A stretch of DNA of 64,000 nucleotides, taken from the NCBI RefSeq assembly GCF_030406045.1, contig NZ_CP128988.1:841438-905437 (forward strand). The letters are read 5' to 3'. Source of the stretch: Thiohalobacter sp. IOR34 (GTDB taxonomy: Bacteria > Pseudomonadota > Gammaproteobacteria > Thiohalobacterales > Thiohalobacteraceae). Shown piece after piece: positions 1 to 8,583 of the stretch; the stretch's first letter is position 1; each line of letters opens with the position of its first letter. A program made the position numbers and the translations under genes. The notes under the pieces were generated by a model that worked only from the letters and a program-made list of their open reading frames with translations, searched no databases and had not been told where the DNA came from.

Positions 1-1
1 C

Positions 2-307
2 GACATGGCGCTGCGTCGGCTGCGCGAGCAGCAGGTCGAGGCCGACCGCGTGCTGGAGGCCATCGAGTCGGCGCTGGCCAGCGACGGTGATCAGTTCCTG
101 TCGGCCGAGGAGCGCCGACGCATCGATCAGGCGGTGGCCGAGCTGCTCGCCGTCAAGCAGGCCGACGATCCGCGGGCCATCAAGCGTGCCATCGAGGCGG
201 TGGAGAAGGCCAGCGAGGATTACGTGGCACGGCGCATGGACGCCAACATCCGCAAGGCCATGGCCGGCCATCGCATCGACGAATACGAGACCGAGAAGAC
301 GACATGA
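2..307 (+). CDS. hscA: HscA C-terminal part (Fe-S Hsp70 chaperone), cut by window start
   Basis: The last ~101 codons of an Hsp70-type protein run in from the left edge. The fragment is the helical lid region, charged and alpha-helical (LRRLREQQVEADRVLEAIES), and ends IDEYETEKTT. HscA is the specialised Hsp70 that, with HscB, helps transfer Fe-S clusters from the IscU scaffold to acceptor proteins in the cytoplasm. The assignment rests on lid-like sequence plus the fdx and iscX genes directly downstream, the standard isc operon tail. Its stop overlaps the fdx start (ATGA), implying translational coupling. The ATPase and substrate-binding domains lie outside the window and cannot be checked. 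Confidence 0.85.
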   Translation, partial: DMALRRLREQQVEADRVLEAIESALASDGDQFLSAEERRRIDQAVAELLAVKQADDPRAIKRAIEAVEKASEDYVARRMDANIRKAMAGHRIDEYETEKTT

Positions 308-642
308 CCCGCATCATCGTTCTGCCCCATGAAGAACTCTGCCCGGACGGCGCCGTGATCGAGGCCAGCCCCGGCGAGACCCTCTGTGACGCCCTGCTGG
401 AGAACGGCATCGAGATCGAGCATGCCTGCGAGAAGTCCTGTGCCTGCACCACCTGCCACGTCTATGTGCGCGAGGGGCTGGGCTCGCTGAACGAGGCCAG
501 CGAGGACGAGGAGGACATGCTCGACAAGGCCTGGGGGCTGGACCCGGATTCGCGGCTCAGCTGCCAGGCGGTGGTCGACGACGAGGACCTGGTGGTGGAG
601 ATACCCAAGTACACCATCAACATGGTCAGCGAAAGCCACTGA
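304..642 (+). CDS. fdx: ISC-type 2Fe-2S ferredoxin
   Basis: A 112-residue ferredoxin that supplies electrons for iron-sulfur cluster assembly in the ISC pathway. The four expected cluster ligands are present: C42, C48 and C51 in HACEKSCACTTCH, and C87 in LSCQAV. The extra cysteine C46 typical of ISC ferredoxins is also there. Length and acidic composition match the family. The start overlaps the hscA stop by 4 bases, so it is co-translated with the chaperone. Identification is secure. Confidence 0.96.
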   Translation: MTRIIVLPHEELCPDGAVIEASPGETLCDALLENGIEIEHACEKSCACTTCHVYVREGLGSLNEASEDEEDMLDKAWGLDPDSRLSCQAVVDDEDLVVEIPKYTINMVSESH

Positions 643-665
643 GCCCACGCCGCGAGGAGTCTGCC

Positions 666-866
666 ATGAGCCTGAAATGGACCGACAGCCTGGAGATCGC
701 CATCGCCCTCGACGAGGCCCACCCCGAGGTCGATCCCAAGTACGTCAATTTCGTCGAACTGCGCCAGTGGGTGCTGGCGTTGGACGAGTTTGACGACGAC
801 CCCGAACATTCCGGCGAGAAGATCCTCGAGGCCATCCAGATGGCCTGGATCGAGGAACGCGAATAG
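666..866 (+). CDS. iscX: IscX, small acidic ISC accessory protein
   Basis: A 66-residue acidic protein with the family pattern of a short winged-helix-like fold (LKWTDSLEIAIALDEAHPEVDP, then FVELRQWV and a FDDDPEHS loop). IscX binds IscS and iron and modulates cluster assembly. A strong ribosome site (gaggag) lies before the ATG. It sits 23 bp after fdx and is the last gene of the isc operon; the following 107 bp are non-coding. The ndk gene that often follows in related genomes is absent. Confidence 0.95.
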   Translation: MSLKWTDSLEIAIALDEAHPEVDPKYVNFVELRQWVLALDEFDDDPEHSGEKILEAIQMAWIEERE

Positions 867-973
867 CACTGATTCCCGCCCGTCTTTCCCTCGGCTTTGT
901 GTTACTATTTGATCCCGTTTTTTCAGTACGTTAATCGAATGCAACGGCGCTGGACGCCACCGGGCGAAACAGG

Positions 974-2080
974 ATGACCGGGGACAGACTCAATCTGCTG
1001 AATCACGACCGCCGCGGGCTGGAGGCGCGTTTCGCCGAACTCGGTGAAAAGCCCTTCCGTGCCCGGCAGATCCTGCAGTGGATCTACCAGCGCAACGTCG
1101 ACGACTTCGCGGTCATGACCGATCTCAGCAAGGCGCTGCGTGCCCGGCTCGCCGACTGTGCCGAGGTCCGTCCGCCGGAGGTGGTGATGGACCGCGACTC
1201 CGACGACGGCTCGCGCAAGTGGCTGCTGCGTCTGGCCGACGGCAACTGCATCGAAACGGTGTTCATCCCCGGCCCTGACCGAGGCACCCTGTGCGTTTCC
1301 TCCCAGGTCGGCTGCGCCCTCAATTGCAGCTTCTGTTCCACCGCCACCCAGGGCTTCAACCGCAACCTGGAGGTGAGCGAGATCATCGGCCAGCTGCTGA
1401 TCGCCAATCGCCTGCTGGGTGCCGGCGAGGCAGGCGCCCGGCCGGTGACCAATGTGGTGATGATGGGCATGGGCGAGCCGCTGCTCAACTTCGACAACGT
1501 GGTGGCAGCCATGTGGCTGATGCGTGACGACCTCGCCTTCGGCCTGTCCAAGCGTCGCATCACCCTCAGTACCTCGGGCATCGTGCCGGAGATGGACCGT
1601 CTGCGCGAGGCCTGCGACGTCAGTCTGGCGGTGTCGCTGCACGCCACCAACGATGCCCTGCGCGACGAGCTGGTACCGATCAACCGCAAATATCCCATCG
1701 CCGAGCTGCTGGCTGCCTGCCGGCGCTACGTTGGCGACGACGGGCGCCGCCGGGTGACCTTCGAATACGTCATGCTCGACGGCATCAACGACAGCGACCG
1801 CCACGCCCGCGAGTTGCTGCGCCTGCTGGAAGGGGTGCCGTCGAAGATCAATCTGATCCCCTTCAACCCCTTCCCGCACACGCGTTATCGGCGTAGCCGG
1901 CCGGAACGCATCCTCGCCTTCCAGGAGATCCTGGCCCGCGCCGGCATCGTCACCATCACCCGCAAGACCCGGGGTGACGACATCGATGCCGCCTGTGGCC
2001 AGCTGGCCGGCGACTTCCGGGACCGGACCCGGCGCCGCGAGAGCCGGCTGCAGACACGACTGCAGGAGGGGCTGTACTGA
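974..2080 (+). CDS. rlmN: RlmN, radical-SAM 23S rRNA A2503 / tRNA A37 C2-methyltransferase
   Basis: A 368-residue radical SAM enzyme that methylates C2 of A2503 in 23S rRNA and of A37 in some tRNAs. The radical-SAM cluster motif [17 protein letters not shown] (CxxxCxxC) is present, as are the glycine-rich [11 protein letters not shown] segment and the C-terminal CGQL cysteine used in the methyl-transfer mechanism. The N-terminal segment ([12 protein letters not shown]) matches the RNA-binding accessory domain. Length is normal. The stop overlaps the next start by one base (TGATG), so it is coupled to pilF. Confidence 0.96.
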   Translation: MTGDRLNLLNHDRRGLEARFAELGEKPFRARQILQWIYQRNVDDFAVMTDLSKALRARLADCAEVRPPEVVMDRDSDDGSRKWLLRLADGNCIETVFIPGPDRGTLCVSSQVGCALNCSFCSTATQGFNRNLEVSEIIGQLLIANRLLGAGEAGARPVTNVVMMGMGEPLLNFDNVVAAMWLMRDDLAFGLSKRRITLSTSGIVPEMDRLREACDVSLAVSLHATNDALRDELVPINRKYPIAELLAACRRYVGDDGRRRVTFEYVMLDGINDSDRHARELLRLLEGVPSKINLIPFNPFPHTRYRRSRPERILAFQEILARAGIVTITRKTRGDDIDAACGQLAGDFRDRTRRRESRLQTRLQEGLY

Positions 2081-2844
2081 TGCGGCTGTCCCCTCTGCCG
2101 CTGCTGCTGGCGCTGCTGCTGGCCGCCTGCACCTCGACCCAGCCGCGGCGTACAGTCGAGGGCCGTTCGCCAGCCGAGATCAACACCGAGCTGGGCATCG
2201 GCTACATGCAGCGCGGCATGCTGGCGGTCTCCATGGAGAAGCTGCAGAAGGCCATCCGCCAGGATCCGCAGCTGCCTGCGGCCCACAATGCCATCGCCGT
2301 GCTCTACGAGCGGCTCGGCGAGAACGACAAGGCCGAGGCGCATTTCCGCAAGGCGTTGAGGCTGGATCCCGGGTTCTCGCGGGCCCACAACAATTTCGGC
2401 ACCTTCCTCTGCCGCCGTGGCCGCTGGCCGGAGGCCGAGGCGCACTTCACCACGGCGGCGGCCGATCCGCTCTATCCCCAGGCGCTCATGGCCCTGGCCA
2501 ATGCCGGTATCTGTGCCCAGGGTGCCGGCGACCTGGACAAGGCCGAGGACTACCTGCGCCAGGCCCTGAATCACAATCCCCGCTTCGCGGTTGCACTGCT
2601 GCAGATGGCCAGGCTGACCTTGGCTCGTGGCCAGTACCTGCGGACCCGCGCCTATCTGCAGCGCTACCAGGAGGTCGCCCGCCACACCCCGGAGAGCCTG
2701 TGGCTGGGCATTCAGGCGGAGCGGGCGCTGGGCGACCGGGATGCCGCCGCCAGCTACGCCCTGCTGCTGCGCAACAAGTTCCCGGATTCGGAACAGGCCC
2801 GGCTGCTGCGCGAACAGAACCGGCATGACGGAAACGGACGCTAG
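2080..2844 (+). CDS. pilF: PilF/PilW-type TPR lipoprotein for type IV pili
   Basis: A 254-residue lipoprotein with a hydrophobic leader and the lipobox LLAAC at about residues 13-17, followed by TPR repeats (INTELGIGYMQRGMLAVSMEKLQKAI and AHNAIAVLYERLGENDKAEAHFRKAL are two). In Pseudomonas-like bacteria PilF is the pilotin that brings the PilQ secretin to the outer membrane. It lies between rlmN and rodZ, the conserved position for this family. Its 3' end overlaps rodZ by 20 bp. Confidence 0.9.
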   Translation: MRLSPLPLLLALLLAACTSTQPRRTVEGRSPAEINTELGIGYMQRGMLAVSMEKLQKAIRQDPQLPAAHNAIAVLYERLGENDKAEAHFRKALRLDPGFSRAHNNFGTFLCRRGRWPEAEAHFTTAAADPLYPQALMALANAGICAQGAGDLDKAEDYLRQALNHNPRFAVALLQMARLTLARGQYLRTRAYLQRYQEVARHTPESLWLGIQAERALGDRDAAASYALLLRNKFPDSEQARLLREQNRHDGNGR

Positions 2845-3736
2845 AGAGGAGGCGGCGGAAGGCGCGCCTCCCGGCCCGGGATCCCGTCTGCGCGAGGCGC
2901 GGGAGGCGAGGTCCCTGGCGGTGATGGACGTCGCCGTGCAGCTCAACCTCGACGCCTGGATCATTGAGGCGCTGGAAGCCGACGACCATGCACGGCTGCC
3001 GGCGCCGATCTTCGTGCGCGGCTATTTGCGCAGCTATGCCAAGCTGGTCGGCCTGCCGCCGGAGGCGCTGCTGGCCGACTACCGGCCGCCCGCCAGCGAG
3101 CCGCCCGGGGGGCGTGCGCCGGACCTGTCCCGCCGTCCTTCCCTGCGTCTGCCGCGCATCCCCTGGAAGATGCTGTTCCGGCTGCTCCTGCTGGCGCTGT
3201 TCGTCGGCCTGGGCATCGTCTACGGTCCGCGGCTGTGGGAGCGTTTCGGCGCGGTCGACGAGGAGGCGCCTGCATCCGGCCGTCTGCCGCTGCCGCCCTC
3301 GAAGACCCTGCCGGTCCCGGCTCCGGCCCCCGAATCCGCGCCCTCCCGGGTCTTGCCGCTGCCGCCGCCCGCGACCACGGCGCTGGCGGATGGGGACAAG
3401 GCGGGGGCGCCGCCGGCTGCCGACGAAGCCGGCGCAGCGGCGGACAGCGCCGTCGCGCCGCCCGCGGCCGTACCCGCCGTCGCGGACGGCCCGCTGGACA
3501 TCGAGATGACCCTGGTCGCCGACAGCTGGGTGGAGGTGCGCGACGCCCGTGGCCGGCGGCCGGTCTACGGCCTGCTGCGCAAGGGCAGCACAAGGCGTTT
3601 CCGCGCCGTGCCGCCGGTGGCGGTCAAGCTCGGCAATCCGCCCGCCGTGCGCCTGAAACTGGATGGCGAGCCCTACGACCTGAGCGGGTATAATCCCGGC
3701 AGCGTGGCCCGCTTCACCCTGAACCGGCAGCGCTGA
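2825..3736 (+). CDS. rodZ: RodZ-like cell-shape protein (HTH - TM - periplasmic domain)
   Basis: The start is taken at the ATG at 2825 ([13 protein letters not shown]), giving 303 residues; an upstream in-frame extension only reads through pilF. Domains: a helix-turn-helix at about residues 20-85 ([19 protein letters not shown]), a transmembrane helix near 115-135 ([19 protein letters not shown]), a long Pro/Ala linker, and a C-terminal beta-rich DUF4115 domain ([12 protein letters not shown]). RodZ links MreB filaments to the membrane elongation machinery. Gene order supports the call, although ispG, which usually follows, is missing here. Confidence 0.9.
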   Translation: MTETDAREEAAEGAPPGPGSRLREAREARSLAVMDVAVQLNLDAWIIEALEADDHARLPAPIFVRGYLRSYAKLVGLPPEALLADYRPPASEPPGGRAPDLSRRPSLRLPRIPWKMLFRLLLLALFVGLGIVYGPRLWERFGAVDEEAPASGRLPLPPSKTLPVPAPAPESAPSRVLPLPPPATTALADGDKAGAPPAADEAGAAADSAVAPPAAVPAVADGPLDIEMTLVADSWVEVRDARGRRPVYGLLRKGSTRRFRAVPPVAVKLGNPPAVRLKLDGEPYDLSGYNPGSVARFTLNRQR

Positions 3737-3819
3737 CCGGGTTCCGCACGGCACTCCGTAAACCGTCTACACAACCCGGCCGCGGCCCACGCCGCCCGGC
3801 CGGCAGGATCGATCAAGGC

Positions 3820-5130
3820 ATGGCGAAGAAGGGAAAGAGCATACAGGCGATTCGCGGGATGAACGACATCCTGCCCGAGCAGACGCCGGTCTGGCAGTGG
3901 CTGGAGGGGACGGTGCGCGAGCTGTTGCAGGGTTACGGCTATCGCGAGATCCGCATGCCGGTACTGGAGAAGACCGAGCTGTTCAAGCGTTCCATCGGCG
4001 AGGTTACGGATATCGTCGAGAAGGAGATGTACACCTTCGAGGACCGTAATGGCGATAGCCTCACCCTGCGGCCCGAGGGTACCGCCGGCTGCGTGCGGGC
4101 CGGCATCGAGCACGGCCTGCTGTACAACCAGATCCAGCGCCTCTGGTACCTGGGGCCGATGTTCCGCCATGAGCGGCCGCAGAAGGGCCGCTACCGGCAG
4201 TTCCACCAGATCGGCGTCGAGGCCTTCGGCATGCCGGGGCCGGACATCGACGCCGAGCTGATCCTGCTCAGCGCACGGCTGTGGCGGGCGCTGGGTCTGG
4301 AGGGGGTGCGTCTGGAGCTGAACTCGCTGGGCAGCCCCGAGGCCCGGGCCGCCTACCGCCAGCGGCTGGTGGATTATCTGCAGGCGCACCGCGAGCAACT
4401 CGACGAGGACAGCCTGCGCCGCCTGCACAGCAATCCGCTGCGTATCCTCGATTCCAAGAACCCCGAGATGCAGGCGCTGATCGAGGCCGCGCCGCAGCTT
4501 GCCGAGCATCTGGATGCCGCCTCGCAGGAACACTTCGAGCAGCTCCGTGCCCGGCTCGATATGGCGGGCATCGACTACCGGATCAATCCGCGCCTGGTAC
4601 GCGGCCTGGACTACTACAGCCGCACGGTGTTCGAGTGGGTCACCGACCGGCTCGGGGCTCAGGGTACGGTCTGCGCCGGTGGCCGCTACGATGGCCTGGT
4701 GGAATACCTCGGCGGCCGGCCCACGCCGGCGGTCGGTTTCGCGCTCGGCATCGAGCGGCTGATCGCCCTGCTCGAGGCCCAGGGGGCGACCCCCCCGGCA
4801 CCGGCACCGCATGCCTATCTGGTGCTGGTCGGTGACCAGGCGCAGCCGGCCGGGCAGGTGCTGGCCGAGCGGCTGCGCGATGCCTTGCCGGGCTTGCGCC
4901 TGCTTGTAAACTGTGGCGGTGGCAGCTTCAAGGGCCAGTTCAAGCGCGCCGATCGCAGCGGCGCCGCGCTGGCGCTGATCCTGGGCGAGGACGAACTCGC
5001 CGCCGGCCTGCTCGCCATCAAGCCGCTGCGGGGCGAAGGGGAGCAGTGCCATGTGACGGAACAGGAGGCGCTGGACCGGCTGCGCAGCCTGCTCGACGCG
5101 GAGCAACAGAACCTATTGGGGGCACGTTGA
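3820..5130 (+). CDS. hisS: Histidyl-tRNA synthetase
   Basis: A 436-residue class II aminoacyl-tRNA synthetase that charges tRNA-His. It starts with the family pattern [12 protein letters not shown], has motif 2 ([14 protein letters not shown]), the histidine-specific [13 protein letters not shown] and [13 protein letters not shown] loops, and an anticodon-binding C-terminal domain after about residue 330. Length matches the family. It is followed closely by yfgM and bamB, the usual order. Confidence 0.97.
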   Translation: MAKKGKSIQAIRGMNDILPEQTPVWQWLEGTVRELLQGYGYREIRMPVLEKTELFKRSIGEVTDIVEKEMYTFEDRNGDSLTLRPEGTAGCVRAGIEHGLLYNQIQRLWYLGPMFRHERPQKGRYRQFHQIGVEAFGMPGPDIDAELILLSARLWRALGLEGVRLELNSLGSPEARAAYRQRLVDYLQAHREQLDEDSLRRLHSNPLRILDSKNPEMQALIEAAPQLAEHLDAASQEHFEQLRARLDMAGIDYRINPRLVRGLDYYSRTVFEWVTDRLGAQGTVCAGGRYDGLVEYLGGRPTPAVGFALGIERLIALLEAQGATPPAPAPHAYLVLVGDQAQPAGQVLAERLRDALPGLRLLVNCGGGSFKGQFKRADRSGAALALILGEDELAAGLLAIKPLRGEGEQCHVTEQEALDRLRSLLDAEQQNLLGAR

Positions 5131-5164
5131 CAGGCCCTGGCAAATCGGATCGGGAGAGAAGACG

Positions 5165-5818
5165 GTGGATGTATACAAGACAGAAGAGGAACAGGGGGAA
5201 AACCTCAAGAAATGGCTGCGCGAGAACGGTGCCTCGCTGGCGACCGGCATCCTCTTCGGCCTGGCGGTGTTGTTCGGCGGCAAGGCCTGGATGGAGTATC
5301 AGCAGCGCCAGGCGGAGCAGGCCTCCAATCTCTATGCCCAGCTGACGGCCGCCGTGGCGCGCAACGACGAGGCGGCAGCCACCTCCCAGTACGAGGCGAT
5401 GATCAAGGATTTCTCCGCTTCGCCCTATGCCGTGCTCTCCGCGCTGCAGATCGCCCGGTTGCAGCTCGGTCAGGAGAACGCCGAGGCGGCCCGTGCCCAG
5501 CTGCAATGGGCCTACGAGCATGCCGAACAGCCCGGTTTCCGCCAGGTCGCCCGGTTGCGCCTGGTGCGGGTGCTGCTCGGCCTCGATCAGCTGGATGCCG
5601 CCCAGGCCCTGCTGGATGCCGCCGAGGCGGGAGCCTTCGCTGCCAGCGTTGCCGAGCTGCGCGGCGATCTGGCCATGGCGCGCGGTGACCATGCGGCGGC
5701 CCATGCCGCCTACGAGCAGGCACTGGCCGCGCTGGAGCCGGATGCGCCAGGCCGGGCATTGCTCGAGGCCAAACGTGACGACGCGGTGCGTGTGGATACC
5801 GAAGGGGCCGCTTCGTGA
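5165..5818 (+). CDS. yfgM: YfgM/TPR_21-family inner-membrane protein
   Basis: A 217-residue protein with an N-terminal cytoplasmic tail (DVYKTEEEQGENLKKWLREN), one transmembrane helix at about residues 23-40 (ASLATGILFGLAVLFGGKAW) and a periplasmic TPR-like helical domain. YfgM is a SecYEG- and PpiD-associated ancillary factor for periplasmic chaperone traffic. The start is GTG at 5165, with a good ribosome site (gggagag) upstream; no in-frame ATG gives the conserved N-terminus. The stop overlaps the bamB GTG start (GTGA). Confidence 0.93.
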   Translation: MDVYKTEEEQGENLKKWLRENGASLATGILFGLAVLFGGKAWMEYQQRQAEQASNLYAQLTAAVARNDEAAATSQYEAMIKDFSASPYAVLSALQIARLQLGQENAEAARAQLQWAYEHAEQPGFRQVARLRLVRVLLGLDQLDAAQALLDAAEAGAFAASVAELRGDLAMARGDHAAAHAAYEQALAALEPDAPGRALLEAKRDDAVRVDTEGAAS

Positions 5819-6972
5819 TCCTCAGACTGCTGCTGGGAATGGTGCTGCTCGGCCTGGCCGGTTGCAGCTGGCTGCCGGGAAGCGAGGAGGACAATGCCGA
5901 GCCGCCGGCCGAACTGCAGCCGATCACGGCCAGCGAGGTGACGCTGCGGCCGCTTTGGAAACGTGATCTGGGCGACGGCACCGGCGGCCAGTTCATCCGC
6001 CTGCGGCCGGCGCTGGATGGTGGCCGGCTGTTCGCCGCCGACAACAAGGGCCGGGTGGTGGCCTTCGAGGCGGAGAGCGGCGCCCCCCTGTGGAGTGTCG
6101 AGACCGGTATCGCCGTCTCCGGCGGGGTCGGGGTCGGCGAAGGCCTGGTCCTGGTCGGCGGCGACGAGGCCGAGGTGGTGGCGCTGGACTGGCGCGACGG
6201 CAGCGAGGTCTGGCGCAGCACGGTCAGCAGCGAGGTGCTGGGAGCACCGGCTGCCGCCGGCGGCGTGGTGGTGGTGCAGAGCGTGGATGGCAACCTCACC
6301 GGTCTCGACGCGGCGAGCGGTGAGCGGCTCTGGGTGTTCGACCGCACCGTTCCCGTGCTCTCGCTACGGGGTACCAGTTCGCCGGTGCTGGTGGAGGGCT
6401 ATGCCATCACCGGTTTCGCCAGTGGCAAGCTGGTGGCGCTGGAGCTGAAGCGCGGCCTGCCGCTGTGGGAGACGGCCGTCGCCGTGCCGCGCGGGCGTTC
6501 CGAGCTGGACCGCATGGTGGATATCGACTCGCCGCCGGTGGTCCGTGGCGGGCTGATCTACAGCGTCACCTACCAGGGCCGGGTGGCCGCGGTGCAGGGT
6601 GGCAATGGCCGGCTGATCTGGGCGCGCGACATGTCGTCCTTTGCCGGACTGGCTGTGGACTTCCGCCAGCTCTACGTCAGCGACGCCAGCAGTGACATTT
6701 GGGCGCTGGACCGGCGCAACGGCGCGGCACTGTGGCGCCAGGACGCCCTGCACAACCGCATGATCACCGCGCCGGTGGTGGCCGGCGATCAGCTGGCGGT
6801 GGGCGATTTCGAAGGCTATCTGCACCTGCTGTCGCGCAGCAGCGGCGAGATCCAGGCCCGGGTGCGCGTCGATGACGCGGGCATCCTGGCGCCGCCGGTG
6901 GTGGATGGTGATCGCCTCTATGTGTTCGGCAACGGTGGCACCCTGGCCGCCTACCGCGTCGAGCCGCGCTGA
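5815..6972 (+). CDS. bamB: BamB, outer-membrane assembly lipoprotein
   Basis: A 385-residue lipoprotein of the BAM complex, which inserts beta-barrel proteins into the outer membrane. It has a short signal peptide with lipobox LAGC (about residues 14-17) and an eight-bladed PQQ-like beta-propeller with repeated blades (for example [47 protein letters not shown]). GTG start overlapping yfgM. The hisS-yfgM-bamB-der order is conserved in gammaproteobacteria. Confidence 0.96.
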   Translation: MILRLLLGMVLLGLAGCSWLPGSEEDNAEPPAELQPITASEVTLRPLWKRDLGDGTGGQFIRLRPALDGGRLFAADNKGRVVAFEAESGAPLWSVETGIAVSGGVGVGEGLVLVGGDEAEVVALDWRDGSEVWRSTVSSEVLGAPAAAGGVVVVQSVDGNLTGLDAASGERLWVFDRTVPVLSLRGTSSPVLVEGYAITGFASGKLVALELKRGLPLWETAVAVPRGRSELDRMVDIDSPPVVRGGLIYSVTYQGRVAAVQGGNGRLIWARDMSSFAGLAVDFRQLYVSDASSDIWALDRRNGAALWRQDALHNRMITAPVVAGDQLAVGDFEGYLHLLSRSSGEIQARVRVDDAGILAPPVVDGDRLYVFGNGGTLAAYRVEPR

Positions 6973-7010
6973 GCGCCGCCGGCCGCGCCCTGGAGTGGGA
7001 GCCGAATAAC

Positions 7011-8423
7011 ATGCTGCCCGTCATCGCCCTGGTGGGGCGACCCAACGTCGGCAAGTCGACCCTCTTCAACCGACTGACCCGCAGTCGCGACGCGCTGGTC
7101 GCGGACCTGCCGGGGCTGACCCGGGACCGCAAGTACGGCGAGGGGAGGCTGGGCGAGCGCCCCTATCTGGTGGTCGATACCGGCGGCCTGAGCGGTGACG
7201 AGGTCGGTATCGATGCCCTGATGGCCCGCCAGTCCTGGCAGGCGGTGGAGGAGGCCGATGCCATCATCTTTCTGGTCGATGCCCGCGACGGTCTGACCGC
7301 CACCGACCAGGCCATCGCCGATCGTCTGCGGCGCACCGCCAAGCCGGTCTACCTGGCCGTGAACAAGACCGACGGTCTCGATCCGCAACTGGCCCTGATC
7401 GATTTCCATGCCCTGGGACTCGGCGATCCCCTGCCGATTGCCGCTGCCCACGGTCATGGCGTGCGCCAGCTCATCGAGCGGGTGCTGGACGAGCTGCCGG
7501 AGAGGGAGGTTCCGGACGCGGCGGCGGAGAGGCAGCAGGGCATCCGCATCGCCCTCATCGGCCGTCCCAATGTCGGCAAGTCCACCCTGCTGAACCGGAT
7601 CCTCGGCGAGGAGCGGGTGGTGGCCTACGATCAGCCAGGCACCACCCGCGACAGCGTCTATGTGCCCTTCGAGCGGGACGGCAAGCACTACACCCTGATC
7701 GACACCGCCGGGGTGCGGCGCCGCAGCCGCATCGGCGAGGCGGTGGAGAAGTTCAGTGTCATCAAGGCGCTGCAGGCGATGGAGGCGGCCCATGTCACCA
7801 TCCTGGTGCTCGATGCCCAGGCCGGGATCGCCGATCAGGACGCGACCCTGGCGGGGCTGGCCGCCGAGGCCGGCCGGGCGCTGGTGGTGGCGGTCAACAA
7901 GTGGGACGGTCTCGATGCCGAGGCCCGCGAGCGGATCAAGCAGGATCTCGATCGCAAGCTGCCGTTTCTCGGCTTCGCCGAACTGTTCTTCATCTCGGCC
8001 CTGCATGGCAGTGGTGTCGGTGAGCTGTTCGACGCCGTGCAGCGCTGCTATGCCTCGGCCACGGCACACTTCTCCACCGCCGAGCTGACCCGACTGCTGG
8101 AACAGGCGGTGCAGGAGCACCAGCCGCCGCTGGTGCGCGGGCGGCGCATCAAGCTGCGTTATGCCCACCAGGGCGGTCAGAATCCCCCGCTCATCGTCAT
8201 CCACGGCAACCAGACCGAGCGGGTGCCGGACAGTTACCGGCGCTATCTGGTCAACTTCTTCCGCCACCGGCTGCGCCTGGTCGGTACCCCGATCCGCATC
8301 GAGTTTCGCACCGGCGACAACCCCTACAAGGACAGGCGCAACACCCTCACCCCACGCCAGGTGCACAAACGCAAGCGGCTGATGAAGAAGGTCAAGGCCG
8401 GCCGGCAGAAGAAGCGGCGCTGA
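7011..8423 (+). CDS. der: Der (EngA), double-GTPase ribosome assembly factor
   Basis: A 470-residue protein with two tandem GTPase domains, each with [10 protein letters not shown]-loops (near residues 8 and 182), DTGG/DTAGV switch II motifs and NKTD/NKWD specificity motifs. A KH-like C-terminal domain follows and ends in a basic tail ([16 protein letters not shown]). Der is essential for 50S subunit maturation. No gene overlaps it, and it ends the hisS-yfgM-bamB-der run. Confidence 0.97.
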   Translation: MLPVIALVGRPNVGKSTLFNRLTRSRDALVADLPGLTRDRKYGEGRLGERPYLVVDTGGLSGDEVGIDALMARQSWQAVEEADAIIFLVDARDGLTATDQAIADRLRRTAKPVYLAVNKTDGLDPQLALIDFHALGLGDPLPIAAAHGHGVRQLIERVLDELPEREVPDAAAERQQGIRIALIGRPNVGKSTLLNRILGEERVVAYDQPGTTRDSVYVPFERDGKHYTLIDTAGVRRRSRIGEAVEKFSVIKALQAMEAAHVTILVLDAQAGIADQDATLAGLAAEAGRALVVAVNKWDGLDAEARERIKQDLDRKLPFLGFAELFFISALHGSGVGELFDAVQRCYASATAHFSTAELTRLLEQAVQEHQPPLVRGRRIKLRYAHQGGQNPPLIVIHGNQTERVPDSYRRYLVNFFRHRLRLVGTPIRIEFRTGDNPYKDRRNTLTPRQVHKRKRLMKKVKAGRQKKRR

Positions 8424-8583
8424 AGCCGCGGCCAGTCAATGCCGCTTGTGTAAATGCCCCGATGGAGTAAGCTGGGAATCGAGTCCTCTCATGCTGCATG
8501 CCTGTTCCCACAGGCGATGTGTGTGAAATGCGGTCCCTTTCCTTCCTGCCCGATCCCGGCAGGAGCCCAGCGGAAACCCTCCC

